In this document: piece by piece, positions 24,812 through 32,939 of the stretch | How the letters are laid out: each line of letters opens with the position of its first letter | Position numbering within the stretch: the first letter of the stretch is position 1 | DNA from: Saccharopolyspora erythraea NRRL 2338 | GTDB lineage: Bacteria; Actinomycetota; Actinomycetes; Mycobacteriales; Pseudonocardiaceae | DNA: 64,000 bases | Direction of reading: 5' to 3' | Assembly (NCBI RefSeq): GCF_000062885.1 | Contig: NC_009142.1 | Location: forward strand, 3,647,584 to 3,711,583 | Made by a program: the position numbers and the translations under genes | Notes under the pieces: generated by a model | Seen by the model: the letters and a program-made list of their open reading frames with translations, nothing else | Told to the model about the DNA's origin: nothing | The model's database searches: none

Positions 24812-25426
24812 ATGTCGATCGATCCACGGCGCACCGCCGTCCTCGCGCTGCACTGGCAGGTCAACGTCGTCGAACCGGAAGGCTTCTTCGGTCCGATGCT
24901 CGCCGAGCCCGTCGCCCGCAGCGGAGTCGTTGCCAGGGCGGCGCGCTTCCACGACGCCGCCCGCGAGGCCGGCGCGGCGGTCGTGTTCACCCGCTTCACC
25001 GTCCCGGAGGACGAGGGCGGCCTGGTCCGCAACACCGGCTTCATGAACGCCGTCGCCGAGGCCCAGGAGGCGTTCCGGCCCGCGGCCCGGTCCACCCGGT
25101 TGATCTCGGCGATGCACGTCGACGACGCGAAGGACCTCGTCGTGGACAACCAGAAGCTCTCCGGCCTGGCGGGCAGCGACCTGCCGGAGGTGCTCGCCGC
25201 GCGCGGCATCGACACCGTGCTCGTCACCGGGGTCGCGACCAACCTGACAGTCGAGCAGACCGCCCGGCACGCCACCGACCTCGGCTTCACCGCGCACGTG
25301 GTCAGCGACTGCGTGGCGGCGGCCGACGAGAGCGCGCACGCCGCCTCGCTGGCCAACCTCGCCCTCACCACGGCGGGCTGCCTGACCGCGGAGGAGGCGC
25401 TCGCCGAGCTGTCGTCAGCGCCGTGA
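24812..25426 (+). CDS. Isochorismatase-like fold protein, catalytic residues replaced
   Basis: The 204-residue protein has the cysteine-hydrolase (isochorismatase) fold order: an N-terminal strand TAVLALHWQVNVV, GGLVRNTGFMNAV, the Lys-bearing VVDNQKLSGLAGSDLPEVL, then VLVTGVATNLTVEQTARHATDLGFTAHVVSDCVAAADESAH. In active members the first strand ends in Ile-Asp-X-Gln and the helix begins Cys-Val. Here His replaces the Asp and Thr replaces the nucleophilic Cys; only Lys remains. It may therefore be a binding protein or use other chemistry. The ATG has AGGA upstream. It is divergent from the LLM oxidoreductase. Confidence 0.85.
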   Translation: MSIDPRRTAVLALHWQVNVVEPEGFFGPMLAEPVARSGVVARAARFHDAAREAGAAVVFTRFTVPEDEGGLVRNTGFMNAVAEAQEAFRPAARSTRLISAMHVDDAKDLVVDNQKLSGLAGSDLPEVLAARGIDTVLVTGVATNLTVEQTARHATDLGFTAHVVSDCVAAADESAHAASLANLALTTAGCLTAEEALAELSSAP

Positions 25427-25431
25427 GCCGA

Positions 25432-26751
25432 TCACATGGAGGGCGGCGGCAGCGGCCGGGTCCTCGGCGACGATGACGGGCCGAACGGGTCGCCCTGCGC
25501 ACCGGCTCCCACAGCGACGGCGAGCACGGCGCGGAACTGGGCGGTGATGTCGCGCCGGTTGCCCTCGAGCACCGGGTCGGTGATCTCGGTCGAGTTCGCC
25601 GGGTCGAACAGCAGGATCGGCGTGTGCACGTGGCCGCCGGGGATGTCGGCGCGCAGCGCGTCGCGCAGCAGCGTCGTGCGGTAGGCGACCTCGTTGGACA
25701 GGTAGCTCCCGCCGCCGCCGGCGCGGGCGACCGAGCCCGGCGTCGGTCCGTCCGGCCGGGTCACCGGCGCGGTCTGGCCCGCGGGGATCTCGGTGACCTC
25801 GGTGTTGTCGTACACCGGGAACCGCCCGGTGTCGGCGCCGACGATGGCGGCGTAGGGCTGGGTCGTCGGCACGAACTCCGGCGGCGGGTCGATCGTCGGG
25901 ATGCCCGGTGCGACGGTGATCGGCTCGCCGCGGACCTCGGTGTTGTTGTCGGTGCCCTGGTGCCAGCGCCCGTTCCAGCGCTCGACGTCGAAGCGTTCCG
26001 GCCTGCCCTGGCTGACCGTGGCGAACAGGTCGACCTGTCCCGGTCCCGGCCGCAGGTGCGGCAGGAACGTCCGTTCCACCACGCCCTGCTCGAAGGGGCG
26101 CCACAGCACCGGGAACATGGCCGCCTCGACCCGCGCGGGTCCCGACGGGGTCTGCAACGTGACGCCGTCCAGCGCGAGGGCGATCGCCCCCGAGGGGTTG
26201 CTGCGGCGGATGTCGGCGTCGAGCTGGAACGGGTCGAACCCGCTGATCAGGACGCGCTTGACGCCGCGGGGCAGCACCACGCCCGACTGCCCCCGGGAGT
26301 GCCGCTCGAAGGACTCGAGGAGCTCGGTCCGCTCGGCTCCATCGAGCGGGAACTCGGGACGCCACTGGGTCAGCGCCCTGCTCATCCGCAGCCGCGCCCA
26401 GTACAGCGGGCGGTCGTCCTCGGCGGCCAGGTCACCCGCGTCGGGGAGGCGGCCCTGCGCGCGTGCGACGGCACTGCGCCACAGCAGCCGGCCTTCGGCC
26501 TCCACGAAGCGGCGGGCCGCACCCGGGCTGCCGACGTCGCACAGTTCCCGGTCGAAGTCGTCGGCGATCCGGTCGAAGCCGCTGCGGGCCAGGATTTCGC
26601 CGGGCGCCGGGTTGTCCAGGCGGCGCTGCTCGGCGGTCACCGGCACCGCTTCGTCGAAGCACGACCGGTCGGCGTGGGCGGGGGAGGGGGAACCAGCCAG
26701 CAGCAGCGCGAGCACCGCGGTGGTGCAGACGCCACGTGCACCGATGCGCAA
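25432..26751 (-). CDS. Secreted pyroglutamyl-peptidase (C15)-like protein with Ser in place of Cys
   Basis: The 439-residue protein begins with a signal peptide (VCTTAVLALLLAGSPSPAHA, cleavage near residue 27). After a helical region, the C15 pattern appears: VLISGFDPFQLDADIRRSNPSGAIALAL, LFATVSQGRPERFDVERWN (catalytic Glu region), GGSYLSNEVAYRTTLL and GGHVHTPILL (His region). Cytoplasmic pyroglutamyl peptidases have Cys-Asn at the third position; here it is Ser-Asn. The tail is Pro/Ser-rich. A TTG start is used, with GGAGGT well placed upstream. It may be an exported amidase with a Ser nucleophile or an inactive relative; it converges on the isochorismatase-like gene. Confidence 0.8.
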   Translation of the reverse strand: MRIGARGVCTTAVLALLLAGSPSPAHADRSCFDEAVPVTAEQRRLDNPAPGEILARSGFDRIADDFDRELCDVGSPGAARRFVEAEGRLLWRSAVARAQGRLPDAGDLAAEDDRPLYWARLRMSRALTQWRPEFPLDGAERTELLESFERHSRGQSGVVLPRGVKRVLISGFDPFQLDADIRRSNPSGAIALALDGVTLQTPSGPARVEAAMFPVLWRPFEQGVVERTFLPHLRPGPGQVDLFATVSQGRPERFDVERWNGRWHQGTDNNTEVRGEPITVAPGIPTIDPPPEFVPTTQPYAAIVGADTGRFPVYDNTEVTEIPAGQTAPVTRPDGPTPGSVARAGGGGSYLSNEVAYRTTLLRDALRADIPGGHVHTPILLFDPANSTEITDPVLEGNRRDITAQFRAVLAVAVGAGAQGDPFGPSSSPRTRPLPPPSM

Positions 26752-26858
26752 GACGACCTCCAGGGGCAGCAGGGCGTGCAGACTCTATGCGGCTCCGCGG
26801 TCGTGGAGGGCGATTCACGTTGGCGAGTTCACGACACTTGTTTCTGGAGGACTGTCGC

Positions 26859-26864
26859 TAATAT
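26859..26864 (+). promoter_or_regulatory. TAATAT -10 box for the sulfite-oxidase-fold gene
   Basis: A consensus-like TAATAT ends six bases before the ATG at 26871, implying a leaderless transcript. A convincing -35 at 17 bases is not obvious; TTGTTT at 26838-26843 is two bases too close. Confidence 0.45.
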
Positions 26865-26870
26865 GGCCGG

Positions 26871-27542
26871 ATGGTGAGCACGCGCGGTTCCGGATTGCCG
26901 CCGGGGCAGTCCGAGGGGCCGATGCGCCGGTTCGGTCTGCCGCACTACGCCCGGATCAGGCCCGTGGTGCCGGAACGTCCGGTGCTGGTGGTCGGCGGAA
27001 CGGTGCGCCGGCCGGTGCAGATCGACGTGTCCGAGCTGTTCTCGTCTGCCAGGCGGGTGGACCAGGTGAGCGACCTGCACTGCGTCACCACCTGGAGCGC
27101 AACCGGCCTGCGCTGGTCGGGCGTGCTGTTCCGGGACGTGCATGAACTGCTGGCCGGACGAGTGCGGCCGCATCCGTCCTGCGCGTGGGTCGTGTTCACC
27201 GGCCTCGACGGCTACCGCTCGTGCATGGCGTTGTCCGACGCGCTCGCCGGTGACGTCCAGCTCGCAGACCGGCTCGGCGGCGAGCCGCTGGCGGCGGACC
27301 ACGGCGCACCCCTGCGGCTCGTGGCTCCGGCGCACTACGGCTACAAGAGCGTCCGGCACCTCTGCGCGGTCGAGTACCGCACGAGGTACGACCCCGGCTC
27401 GGCCCGCTGGGCGGCGCACCGGCGCGGACGGGTGGCGCGCGAGGAGCGGAGCACGCTGCTGCCCGGGTGGGTGTGGCGCCGCATCTGGCGGCGTGCGGCT
27501 CCAGGTGTCCGCGCCGCGTATGACCGGGCGGGGGAGGACTGA
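26871..27542 (+). CDS. Sulfite oxidase-fold molybdopterin-binding protein, single domain
   Basis: The 223-residue protein has the Moco-binding domain of the sulfite oxidase family: VLVVGGTVRRPVQIDVSEL, VSDLHCVTTWSATGLRWSGVLF with the Mo-ligand Cys near residue 71, and APLRLVAPAHYGYKSVRHLCAVEY. It lacks a Tat signal, heme domain and dimerisation domain, so it is a cytoplasmic MsrP/SuoX-fold relative of unknown electron partner. The start fits a leaderless mRNA. It is divergent from the secreted C15-like gene. Confidence 0.85.
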   Translation: MVSTRGSGLPPGQSEGPMRRFGLPHYARIRPVVPERPVLVVGGTVRRPVQIDVSELFSSARRVDQVSDLHCVTTWSATGLRWSGVLFRDVHELLAGRVRPHPSCAWVVFTGLDGYRSCMALSDALAGDVQLADRLGGEPLAADHGAPLRLVAPAHYGYKSVRHLCAVEYRTRYDPGSARWAAHRRGRVAREERSTLLPGWVWRRIWRRAAPGVRAAYDRAGED

Positions 27543-27670
27543 GACCGGCCGGCTCAGCGCGGATTTCCAGTCCGAACAGGACGAACGGCGTACCTGCGCG
27601 CCTCAATGCTTCTGCAACATTAATTGTTTCAGTGTTAACCGAAATCAATCCTCGCGACTACGAAAAACCC

Positions 27671-27738
27671 AAGCCAGGATCGGGATGATCGCCAAGCCGA
27701 GACCGGGATGATCGCCTAGCCGGATCGGGACGGCCGCC
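27671..27738. repeat. Three tandem 22-23 base repeats
   Basis: Units at 27671-27693, 27694-27716 and 27717-27738 share AAGCC or TAGCC, then a GGGATGATCGCC core (GGGACGGCCGCC in the last). They follow an unusually AT-rich stretch at about 27603-27650 and precede the HIT gene's stop codon. Function unknown. Confidence 0.7.
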
Positions 27739-27744
27739 ACGCCC

Positions 27745-28218
27745 TCAGGGGGCGTCCAGCAGCAGCCGGTACCGGTCGCAGATGTCCTTGACCTCGTTCG
27801 GGTCCGGGGTCGGGCCGTCCTTGAACATCGCGACCTGCAGGGCGGGGCCGTAGGCGTTGAACCGCCGCATCTGCTTGCTGGTCACCGGCTGGACGACGAA
27901 GTGCAGGTGTCCCGGCACACCGCCGGAGTGCGACCACTGGCACACGTAGACCTGCTCCGCGCGGACGATCCGGGAGACGGCGGCGGAAACCCGTTGCAGC
28001 AGCGGTCCGAGCTCGGCGCTCTCCCGGTCGGTGAGCAGACCCATGCTCACCACGTGCCGGAACGGCTTGACCAGCAACGTGCCCACGCCGAGCGGGCCGA
28101 CGCAGTGTTCGACGACCCAGAACAGGGTCTGGTGCACCCGGCCGCCGGGCAGCGGCGCCACCCCGGAGGTGAGGTCGCAGGCCAGGCAGTCCTCCTGACG
28201 AACGAGCGGTTCGGACAC
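27745..28218 (-). CDS. HIT-like protein
   Basis: The 157-residue protein has N-terminal EDCLACDLTSG, a PGGRVHQTLFWVVEHCVGPLGVGTLLVKPFRHV core and the HIT-loop region SGGVPGHLHFVVQP. Canonical HIT enzymes have three alternating His at this loop; the third is Val here, though the first two remain. HIT proteins hydrolyse nucleoside phosphate bonds. The GTG start has GGGAGGT upstream and gives the usual length. It is divergent from the 79-residue hypothetical. Enzymatic activity is uncertain. Confidence 0.78.
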   Translation of the reverse strand: MSEPLVRQEDCLACDLTSGVAPLPGGRVHQTLFWVVEHCVGPLGVGTLLVKPFRHVVSMGLLTDRESAELGPLLQRVSAAVSRIVRAEQVYVCQWSHSGGVPGHLHFVVQPVTSKQMRRFNAYGPALQVAMFKDGPTPDPNEVKDICDRYRLLLDAP

Positions 28219-28372
28219 GAGCGACCTCCCAAGGTGCGTCCGGGGGCGTTGCGGGCCTGTCGATCGAAAGCCAACCACTACGCGCGCCCGCGCGCAGGTC
28301 CTGGTTCTCCCGCGACGTTTCCCCGCCACGAGTGCCGGGTATGTGCTGACCTGCACCTCAACCACAGGCGAG

Positions 28373-28609
28373 ATGAGCGAGCACGTGATGGAACACATTT
28401 GCGCACCACACGAAATCGCCCGACCTCATGACATCGCGTTCCCGCCGGAGGACGCCCTGAGCCCGGCGGACAAGCGCGAGCGAGCCGCGCGCACGCTCGC
28501 CCAGCACGCCACCAGCGCCGAGGAACTCTCGGAATGGCTGGACATGCTCGGCCTCTCTGCGATGGAGGGCCTCACGCTCGGGGCCATCTCCGGAGCGCGC
28601 CGCGCGTAG
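28373..28609 (+). CDS. Small hypothetical protein (helical, conserved-looking C-terminus)
   Basis: The protein has about 78 residues. The N-terminus is His/Pro-rich (HICAPHEIARPHDIAFPPED); the rest, KRERAARTLAQHATSAEELSEWLDMLGLSAMEGLTLG, looks like a compact helical domain. I do not recognise the family. The start is uncertain between ATG 28373, ATG 28388 and a longer frame from 28343; none has a strong ribosome binding site. Its divergent placement beside the HIT-like gene hints at shared control. Confidence 0.6.
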   Translation: MSEHVMEHICAPHEIARPHDIAFPPEDALSPADKRERAARTLAQHATSAEELSEWLDMLGLSAMEGLTLGAISGARRA

Positions 28610-28650
28610 CGTTCACGCGCACCTGCGCGCCCGGTAGCCGCATCGGGCGG

Positions 28651-29121
28651 TCACCGCTGGTAGAGCCCGACGAGATCGCCGTGCGCGAGTTCGGCCCCGT
28701 GCAGGGCGTCGCGCAGGTCATCCGAAGTGGACTCGGCGGTCAGCCGGAGGGGGCGGGAGACCGCGTAGAGCCGGAAGAAGTACCGGTGCGGCTGGTCACC
28801 CGCGGGCGGACGGGGCCCGTCCCAGCCGCGGCGGCCGAAGTCGTTGCGGTGTTCGACCGCATCGGGGGGAAGTTCCGCGCCGCCACCCAGACCCCGGGTC
28901 GACGGCGGGATGGCCGACACCAGCCAGTGCAAAAAGTTCCCGCCGGGAGCGTCCGGGTCCTCGCAGATCAGCGCCAGTTCGGCGGTGCCTTCGGGCACAC
29001 CGTCCCATTCCAGCGCCGGCGGCCGGTTCCCTTCGTCCTTGCCGCACCACCGCGGCAGTGTCCGGTGATCGTCGAAGTCGTTGCTGCGCATACGGATCCC
29101 GCCCCGCGGCTGCCCGGTCAT
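28651..29121 (-). CDS. YbhB/YbcL family PEBP-like protein
   Basis: The 156-residue protein of the phosphatidylethanolamine-binding/Raf kinase inhibitor-like family has MRSNDFDDHRTLPRWCGKDEGNRPPALEWDGVPEGTAELALICEDPDAPGGNFLHWLVSAIPP, including the conserved Asp-Pro-Asp-Ala-Pro and His-Trp of the anion-binding pocket, then RRGWDGPRPPAGDQPHRYFFRLYA. Bacterial members are mostly uncharacterised. The ATG has GGAGGAGGGG upstream. It is divergent from the transketolase gene. Confidence 0.92.
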   Translation of the reverse strand: MTGQPRGGIRMRSNDFDDHRTLPRWCGKDEGNRPPALEWDGVPEGTAELALICEDPDAPGGNFLHWLVSAIPPSTRGLGGGAELPPDAVEHRNDFGRRGWDGPRPPAGDQPHRYFFRLYAVSRPLRLTAESTSDDLRDALHGAELAHGDLVGLYQR

Positions 29122-29279
29122 CGTGCGACTCCCCTCCTCCGGCCCGGCCCCGCACCAGGATGCCCGCAGCGGTTGCCGTGCAACCGCCCGTGCCCAGGTC
29201 GAACACTTTTCCGGAACTGCGCGGGTGCACCCCGGGTTTCGGCGCCCTTCCTGGCGGGAACCACGGGGGTGTGGAACGG

Positions 29280-31103
29280 ATGATGTTCAGACGAGAACTG
29301 GCACAGCAGCTCCGGGTCGACTCGGTGCGGGCCAGCGCCGCCGCCGGTTCGGGACATCCGACGTCGTCGATGTCCGCCGCGGACCTGATGGCGGTGCTGC
29401 TCGATGGTCGCCTGCGGCTGGATTTCAGCCGGCCGCACGAACCCGGCAACGACCACCTGGTGTTCTCCAAGGGACACGCCTCGCCGTTGCTGTACTCGTG
29501 CTTCAAGGCAGCCGGCGCGATCGACGACACCGAACTGCTCACCTTCCGCAAGTTCGGCAGCCGGCTCGAAGGCCACCCGACGCCGATCCTGCCGTGGGTC
29601 GACGTGGCGACCGGGTCGCTCGGGCAGGGCCTGCCCGTGGGCGTCGGCCTCGCCCTCACCGGCAAGCGGCTCGACCAGCTGCCGTACCGGGTGTGGGTGC
29701 TGTGCGGCGACAGCGAGATGGCCGAGGGCTCGATCTGGGAGGCCTTCGAACACGCGGCCTACTCCGGGCTGGACAACCTGGTCGCGATCGTCGACGTCAA
29801 CCGGCTCGGCCAGACCGGCGAGACCATGCACGGCTGGGACCTGGACTACTACGCGGCCAAGGCGAAGGCGTGCGGATGGCGCACGATCGAGATCGACGGT
29901 CACGACCTGGAGCAGATCGAGGCCGCCTACGACCAGGCGACCACCCCGTCGGACGGGCCGACGGTCATCCTCGCCCGGACGAAGAAGGGCAAGGGCGTCG
30001 GCGCGGTGGAGGACTTGCCCGACAAGCACGGCAAGCCACTGGACGATCCCGACCAGGCGATCGAGGAGCTGGGTGGAGTCCGCGACCTGACCGTGGAGGT
30101 CGCGAAGCCGACCGTGGAAGGCGCGGCGCACGAGTTCAGCGCGCCGGGTGGCGAACTGCCGCACTACGACCTCGGCACCGAGATCGCGACCCGCAAGGCC
30201 TACGGCGAAGGTCTGCGCGCGCTGGGCAACCGGCGTCCGGATGTCGTCGCGCTCGACGGTGAGGTGTCGAACTCGACATTCTCGGCGTTGTTCCGCGACG
30301 CGCACCCGGAGCGGTACTTCGAGATGTACATCGCCGAGCAGCAGATGATCGCGGCCGCCGTCGGCATGCAGGCCCGCAACTGGCGGCCTTTCGCCTCCAC
30401 GTTCGCGGCCTTCCTGTCGCGTGCCTACGACTTCGTGCGGATGGCGGCGGTGAGCAGGGCCAACATGTGCCTGATGGGCTCGCACGCCGGTGTCGCCATC
30501 GGTGAGGACGGGCCGTCGCAGATGGCGCTGGAGGATCTGGCGTCCATGCGCGCGGTGCACGGCAGCATCGTGCTGTACCCGTGCGACGGCAACCAGACCG
30601 CGCGGCTGCTGCCGCAGATGGCCGATGCGGACGGCATCAGCTACCTGCGCACGAGCCGGGGCGCGACGCCGGTCATCTACCCGCCGGAGGAGTCGTTCGA
30701 GATCGGCGGCTCCAAGGTCGTCCGCGACGGCGGTGACATCACCCTGGTCGGCGCCGGGGTCACGTTGCACGAGTCGCTGCGCGCGGCAGACCTGCTCGCA
30801 GAGGAAGGCGTGCAGGCAAGGGTGATCGACCTGTACTCGGTCAAGCCGGTGGACTCGGTGACCCTGCGCGAAGCGGCGGCGCAGACCGGCGGCATCGTCA
30901 CCGTCGAGGACCACTGGCCGGAAGGCGGCCTGGGCGACGCGGTGCTCGACGTCCTCGCGGCGACCGACAGCCTGGTGCCGGTGCGCAAGCTCGCCGTCCA
31001 CGCCCTGCCCGGCTCCGGCAAGCCCGCGGAGCTGCTGCAGCAGGCGGGCATCGACGCCGAGGCGATCGCCAAGGCCGCCCGCCAGGTTCTACAGGGCGCC
31101 TGA
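29280..31103 (+). CDS. tkt: Transketolase, short single-chain form
   Basis: The 607-residue thiamine diphosphate enzyme holds both halves in one chain: GSGHPTSSMSAADLMAVLL near the start, GSLGQGLPVGVGLAL, the ThDP-Mg motif GDSEMAEGSIWEAFEHA near 142-158 with NRLGQTG, then the pyrimidine domain with DGEVSNSTF, YIAEQQMIAAAVG (catalytic Glu near 353) and the C-terminal domain EEGVQARVIDLYSVKPVD. It is about 60 residues shorter than E. coli TktA, like the vertebrate/archaeal-type form. It transfers two-carbon units in the pentose phosphate pathway. The chromosome presumably has a standard tkt elsewhere; no tal or zwf gene lies nearby. Confidence 0.93.
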   Translation: MMFRRELAQQLRVDSVRASAAAGSGHPTSSMSAADLMAVLLDGRLRLDFSRPHEPGNDHLVFSKGHASPLLYSCFKAAGAIDDTELLTFRKFGSRLEGHPTPILPWVDVATGSLGQGLPVGVGLALTGKRLDQLPYRVWVLCGDSEMAEGSIWEAFEHAAYSGLDNLVAIVDVNRLGQTGETMHGWDLDYYAAKAKACGWRTIEIDGHDLEQIEAAYDQATTPSDGPTVILARTKKGKGVGAVEDLPDKHGKPLDDPDQAIEELGGVRDLTVEVAKPTVEGAAHEFSAPGGELPHYDLGTEIATRKAYGEGLRALGNRRPDVVALDGEVSNSTFSALFRDAHPERYFEMYIAEQQMIAAAVGMQARNWRPFASTFAAFLSRAYDFVRMAAVSRANMCLMGSHAGVAIGEDGPSQMALEDLASMRAVHGSIVLYPCDGNQTARLLPQMADADGISYLRTSRGATPVIYPPEESFEIGGSKVVRDGGDITLVGAGVTLHESLRAADLLAEEGVQARVIDLYSVKPVDSVTLREAAAQTGGIVTVEDHWPEGGLGDAVLDVLAATDSLVPVRKLAVHALPGSGKPAELLQQAGIDAEAIAKAARQVLQGA

Positions 31104-31139
31104 CTCGGCGGGCGGGCGCCCGGACGCAACTGGACGCAG

Positions 31140-31169
31140 CCCGGAGATCGGTAGGCCGGTCTCCGGGCA
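31140..31169 (+). terminator. Hairpin terminator after transketolase
   Basis: A 9-base-pair stem, GCCCGGAGA with TCTCCGGGC, encloses a 12-base loop and lies 37 bases after the stop codon. A short TTTC follows rather than a T run. Confidence 0.6.
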
Positions 31170-31204
31170 TTTCGCGGCTCCCACCCGACCGCAGCATCCC
31201 CCGA

Positions 31205-31937
31205 AAAATCCTCATCCCGGAGATCTGCCGGGGGATGCTCCTGTGGATGTCCAGGGTGGTGGAGGACGTGGTAGATCTCGCGGGCGATGTAGCGTTTGAG
31301 GCAGCGGATGATTTCTTTTTTGGTGCGTCCTTCGGTGGTGCGTCGTTGCTGGTAGGCGTGGGTGCGGGGGTCCCAGCGCAGGCGGCAGAGGGCGACGCGG
31401 TAGAGCGCGGCGTTGGCTTGGCGGTCGCCGCCGCGGTTGAGGCGGTGTCGGTGGGTGCGTCCGGAGCTGGCGGGCAGGGGCGCGACGCCGCAGAGCGCGG
31501 CGAAGGCGGCTTCGGAGACGAGTCGGTCGGTGTTCTCGCCGGCGGTGACCAGGATCTGCCCGGCGACGTCGGGTCCGATGCCGGGCAGGGTGAGCAGGGC
31601 GGGGTTGATGGCGCGCACGAGCGGTTCGATCAGTGCGTCCAGCTCGGTGATCTCGGCTGAGAGCTGCTGGTGGCGTTCGGCCAGACGCGACCTCCTCGGT
31701 GGCCAGGTACCGGGTCAGGCCCGCCCCGTAGGTGCCGGTGCCCTCCACCCCGACCAGCACCAGCTGCCCCCACTCGCGCAGCCATCGCAGCAGCGCGGCA
31801 TATCCGGGCTCGGTCGCGGGAAACTCCGCGCATCCCAGCAGCCTGCCCGCGCCATCGAGCGCGGCAGCGGTATGGGTGTCGCGATGGGTGTCCACACCAC
31901 CGGTGACCTCGGTAACTTCCTGTGCGACAGTGGACAT
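31205..31937 (-). pseudogene. IS110 family transposase remnant with internal deletion
   Basis: The first part, from ATG 31937, reads GGVDTHRDTHTAAALDGAGR and GVEGTGTYGAGLTRYLATEE, the start of the IS110 DEDD domain. Near 31690 the frame breaks. In another frame the sequence continues RLAERHQQLSAEITELDALIEPLVRAINPALLTLPGIGPDVAGQILVTAGENTDRL and FAALCGVAPLPASSGRTHRHRLNRGG, the transposase_20 part, to KKEIIRCLKRYIAREIYHVL. The roughly 100-150 residues that normally join the two, including downstream catalytic acidic residues, are absent. The element is inactive. The left end is not sharply defined because IS110 elements lack terminal repeats. Confidence 0.85.
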
Positions 31938-32433
31938 CGCCGTCCTTTCGGAGCAACCAGCACGGGCGGCACGCACCGGCCGGGCACGCGGACAAGACAG
32001 TGATGGGGCCTCTGGCCAGGCTCCTATGAGGTCACAACCGCCCAGACCGGTGAGTGCGGACCCCGCACCGGCACGACCGACAAATCCCGAGGAAGACACC
32101 ACGGTCACTCTGGGGGTGGGTCAGGACGCACCGGTGCGGGGCCCAACCATCATCACTGTCTGGGGGCGGCGAGCGCCCCAGAAACCACCCACCCACCGCA
32201 AGCCGCAAGGCCAGGGTGACTTCCCCGAAGCCCCACGCGCCCCGCTCTGAAGGCACCCCGCCAGCCCAAGCCGCTTCCCCGAAACCCCACGCGCCCCCAC
32301 CCCGAAAGCACCCCGCCAGGCCAAGCCGCCGGACACTGCCGTGCCCGTCCCTTTCGAGTCGCACGGAGGCGCCTCCGGTGTCAGCTTTGAGGCAGGGGAG
32401 GGTGGTGCCTGCCATGACGGAACTGCGCGGGTG
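31938..32433. other. 496-base region beside the IS remnant, repeat-bearing
   Basis: No frame here is supported as a gene. The right half contains the 54-56-base tandem duplication listed separately, and the segment nearest the transposase start is probably the left flank of the IS110 element with its promoter (AAGGACG ribosome binding site before ATG 31937). Confidence 0.5.
32220..32329. repeat. Two tandem 54-56 base repeats
   Basis: Units starting at 32220 and 32274 share CTTCCCCGAA, CCCCACGCGCCCC and GCACCCCGCCAG, and end in CAAGCCG. The second unit differs by a few substitutions and a 2-base insertion. Similar text is common in annotated junk-like peptides of actinomycetes as far as I recall, so this is probably a dispersed non-coding repeat. 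Confidence 0.65.
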
Positions 32434-32688
32434 ATGACCGCGTCGCGCGATCGGCGGCGCCGGTCGGACCGGGACCTGCTGGCCCGGGCCGCGCAGGTCG
32501 CGCGCAGGCAGGCTTCGCAGGGGCAGGCCGAGAGCGCGGTCGGGCGGGCGCCGATCGTGCCCTATGCCCGTTACGCGTTCGTCGGGCTCCTGGACGAGCT
32601 GGCGCTCTCGGCGGGCAGGGGAGAGCTGCCCGAGGGCGTCCGGCGGCTGGCGGTGGAACTGGCCGAGAAGATCACCGAGGAGGAGTGA
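32434..32688 (+). CDS. Small hypothetical protein
   Basis: The 84-residue protein has a basic N-terminal helix (ASRDRRRRSDRDLLARAAQVARRQASQGQAES) and a second part, YARYAFVGLLDELALSAGRGELPEGVRRLAVELAEKI. I do not recognise the family. An upstream 6-codon frame (ATG 32414) with a purine-rich leader ends in TGATG, overlapping this start, which suggests translational coupling. It is followed by a hairpin terminator shared with the convergent aminotransferase. Confidence 0.6.
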   Translation: MTASRDRRRRSDRDLLARAAQVARRQASQGQAESAVGRAPIVPYARYAFVGLLDELALSAGRGELPEGVRRLAVELAEKITEEE

Positions 32689-32905
32689 TGCTCCCGTCGA
32701 TCAACGTCCGCTGGTCAGGGCCATGAGGGTTCTGCACTCCGCGTTCGGCAAGTCCGCGCACGCGAGCGTGGGTCGCGTAGGGACCGCTGGTCCACTGTGG
32801 AGCAGCGGGTGTCGGTGACCCCGCGTACCAGTGCCGGGAACCGTCCCCGGGCCGCCGGATGCGTGGTTGCGGCTGCCTGACCAGGGGTAGCGCCGTTCAC
32901 CGGAA

Positions 32906-32932
32906 GCGGGGAACCGCCCTGCGGTTCCCCGC
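32906..32932. terminator. Perfect 12-base-pair hairpin between converging genes
   Basis: GCGGGGAACCGC and GCGGTTCCCCGC are separated by only CCT. It lies eight bases from the aminotransferase stop codon and can end transcription from both sides. Confidence 0.75.
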
Positions 32933-32939
32933 ACCCCGT

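Noticed and set aside
27671-27738. Tandem 23-base units as a possible CRISPR array
   Set aside because: Units are directly abutting with no unique spacers and no cas genes nearby.
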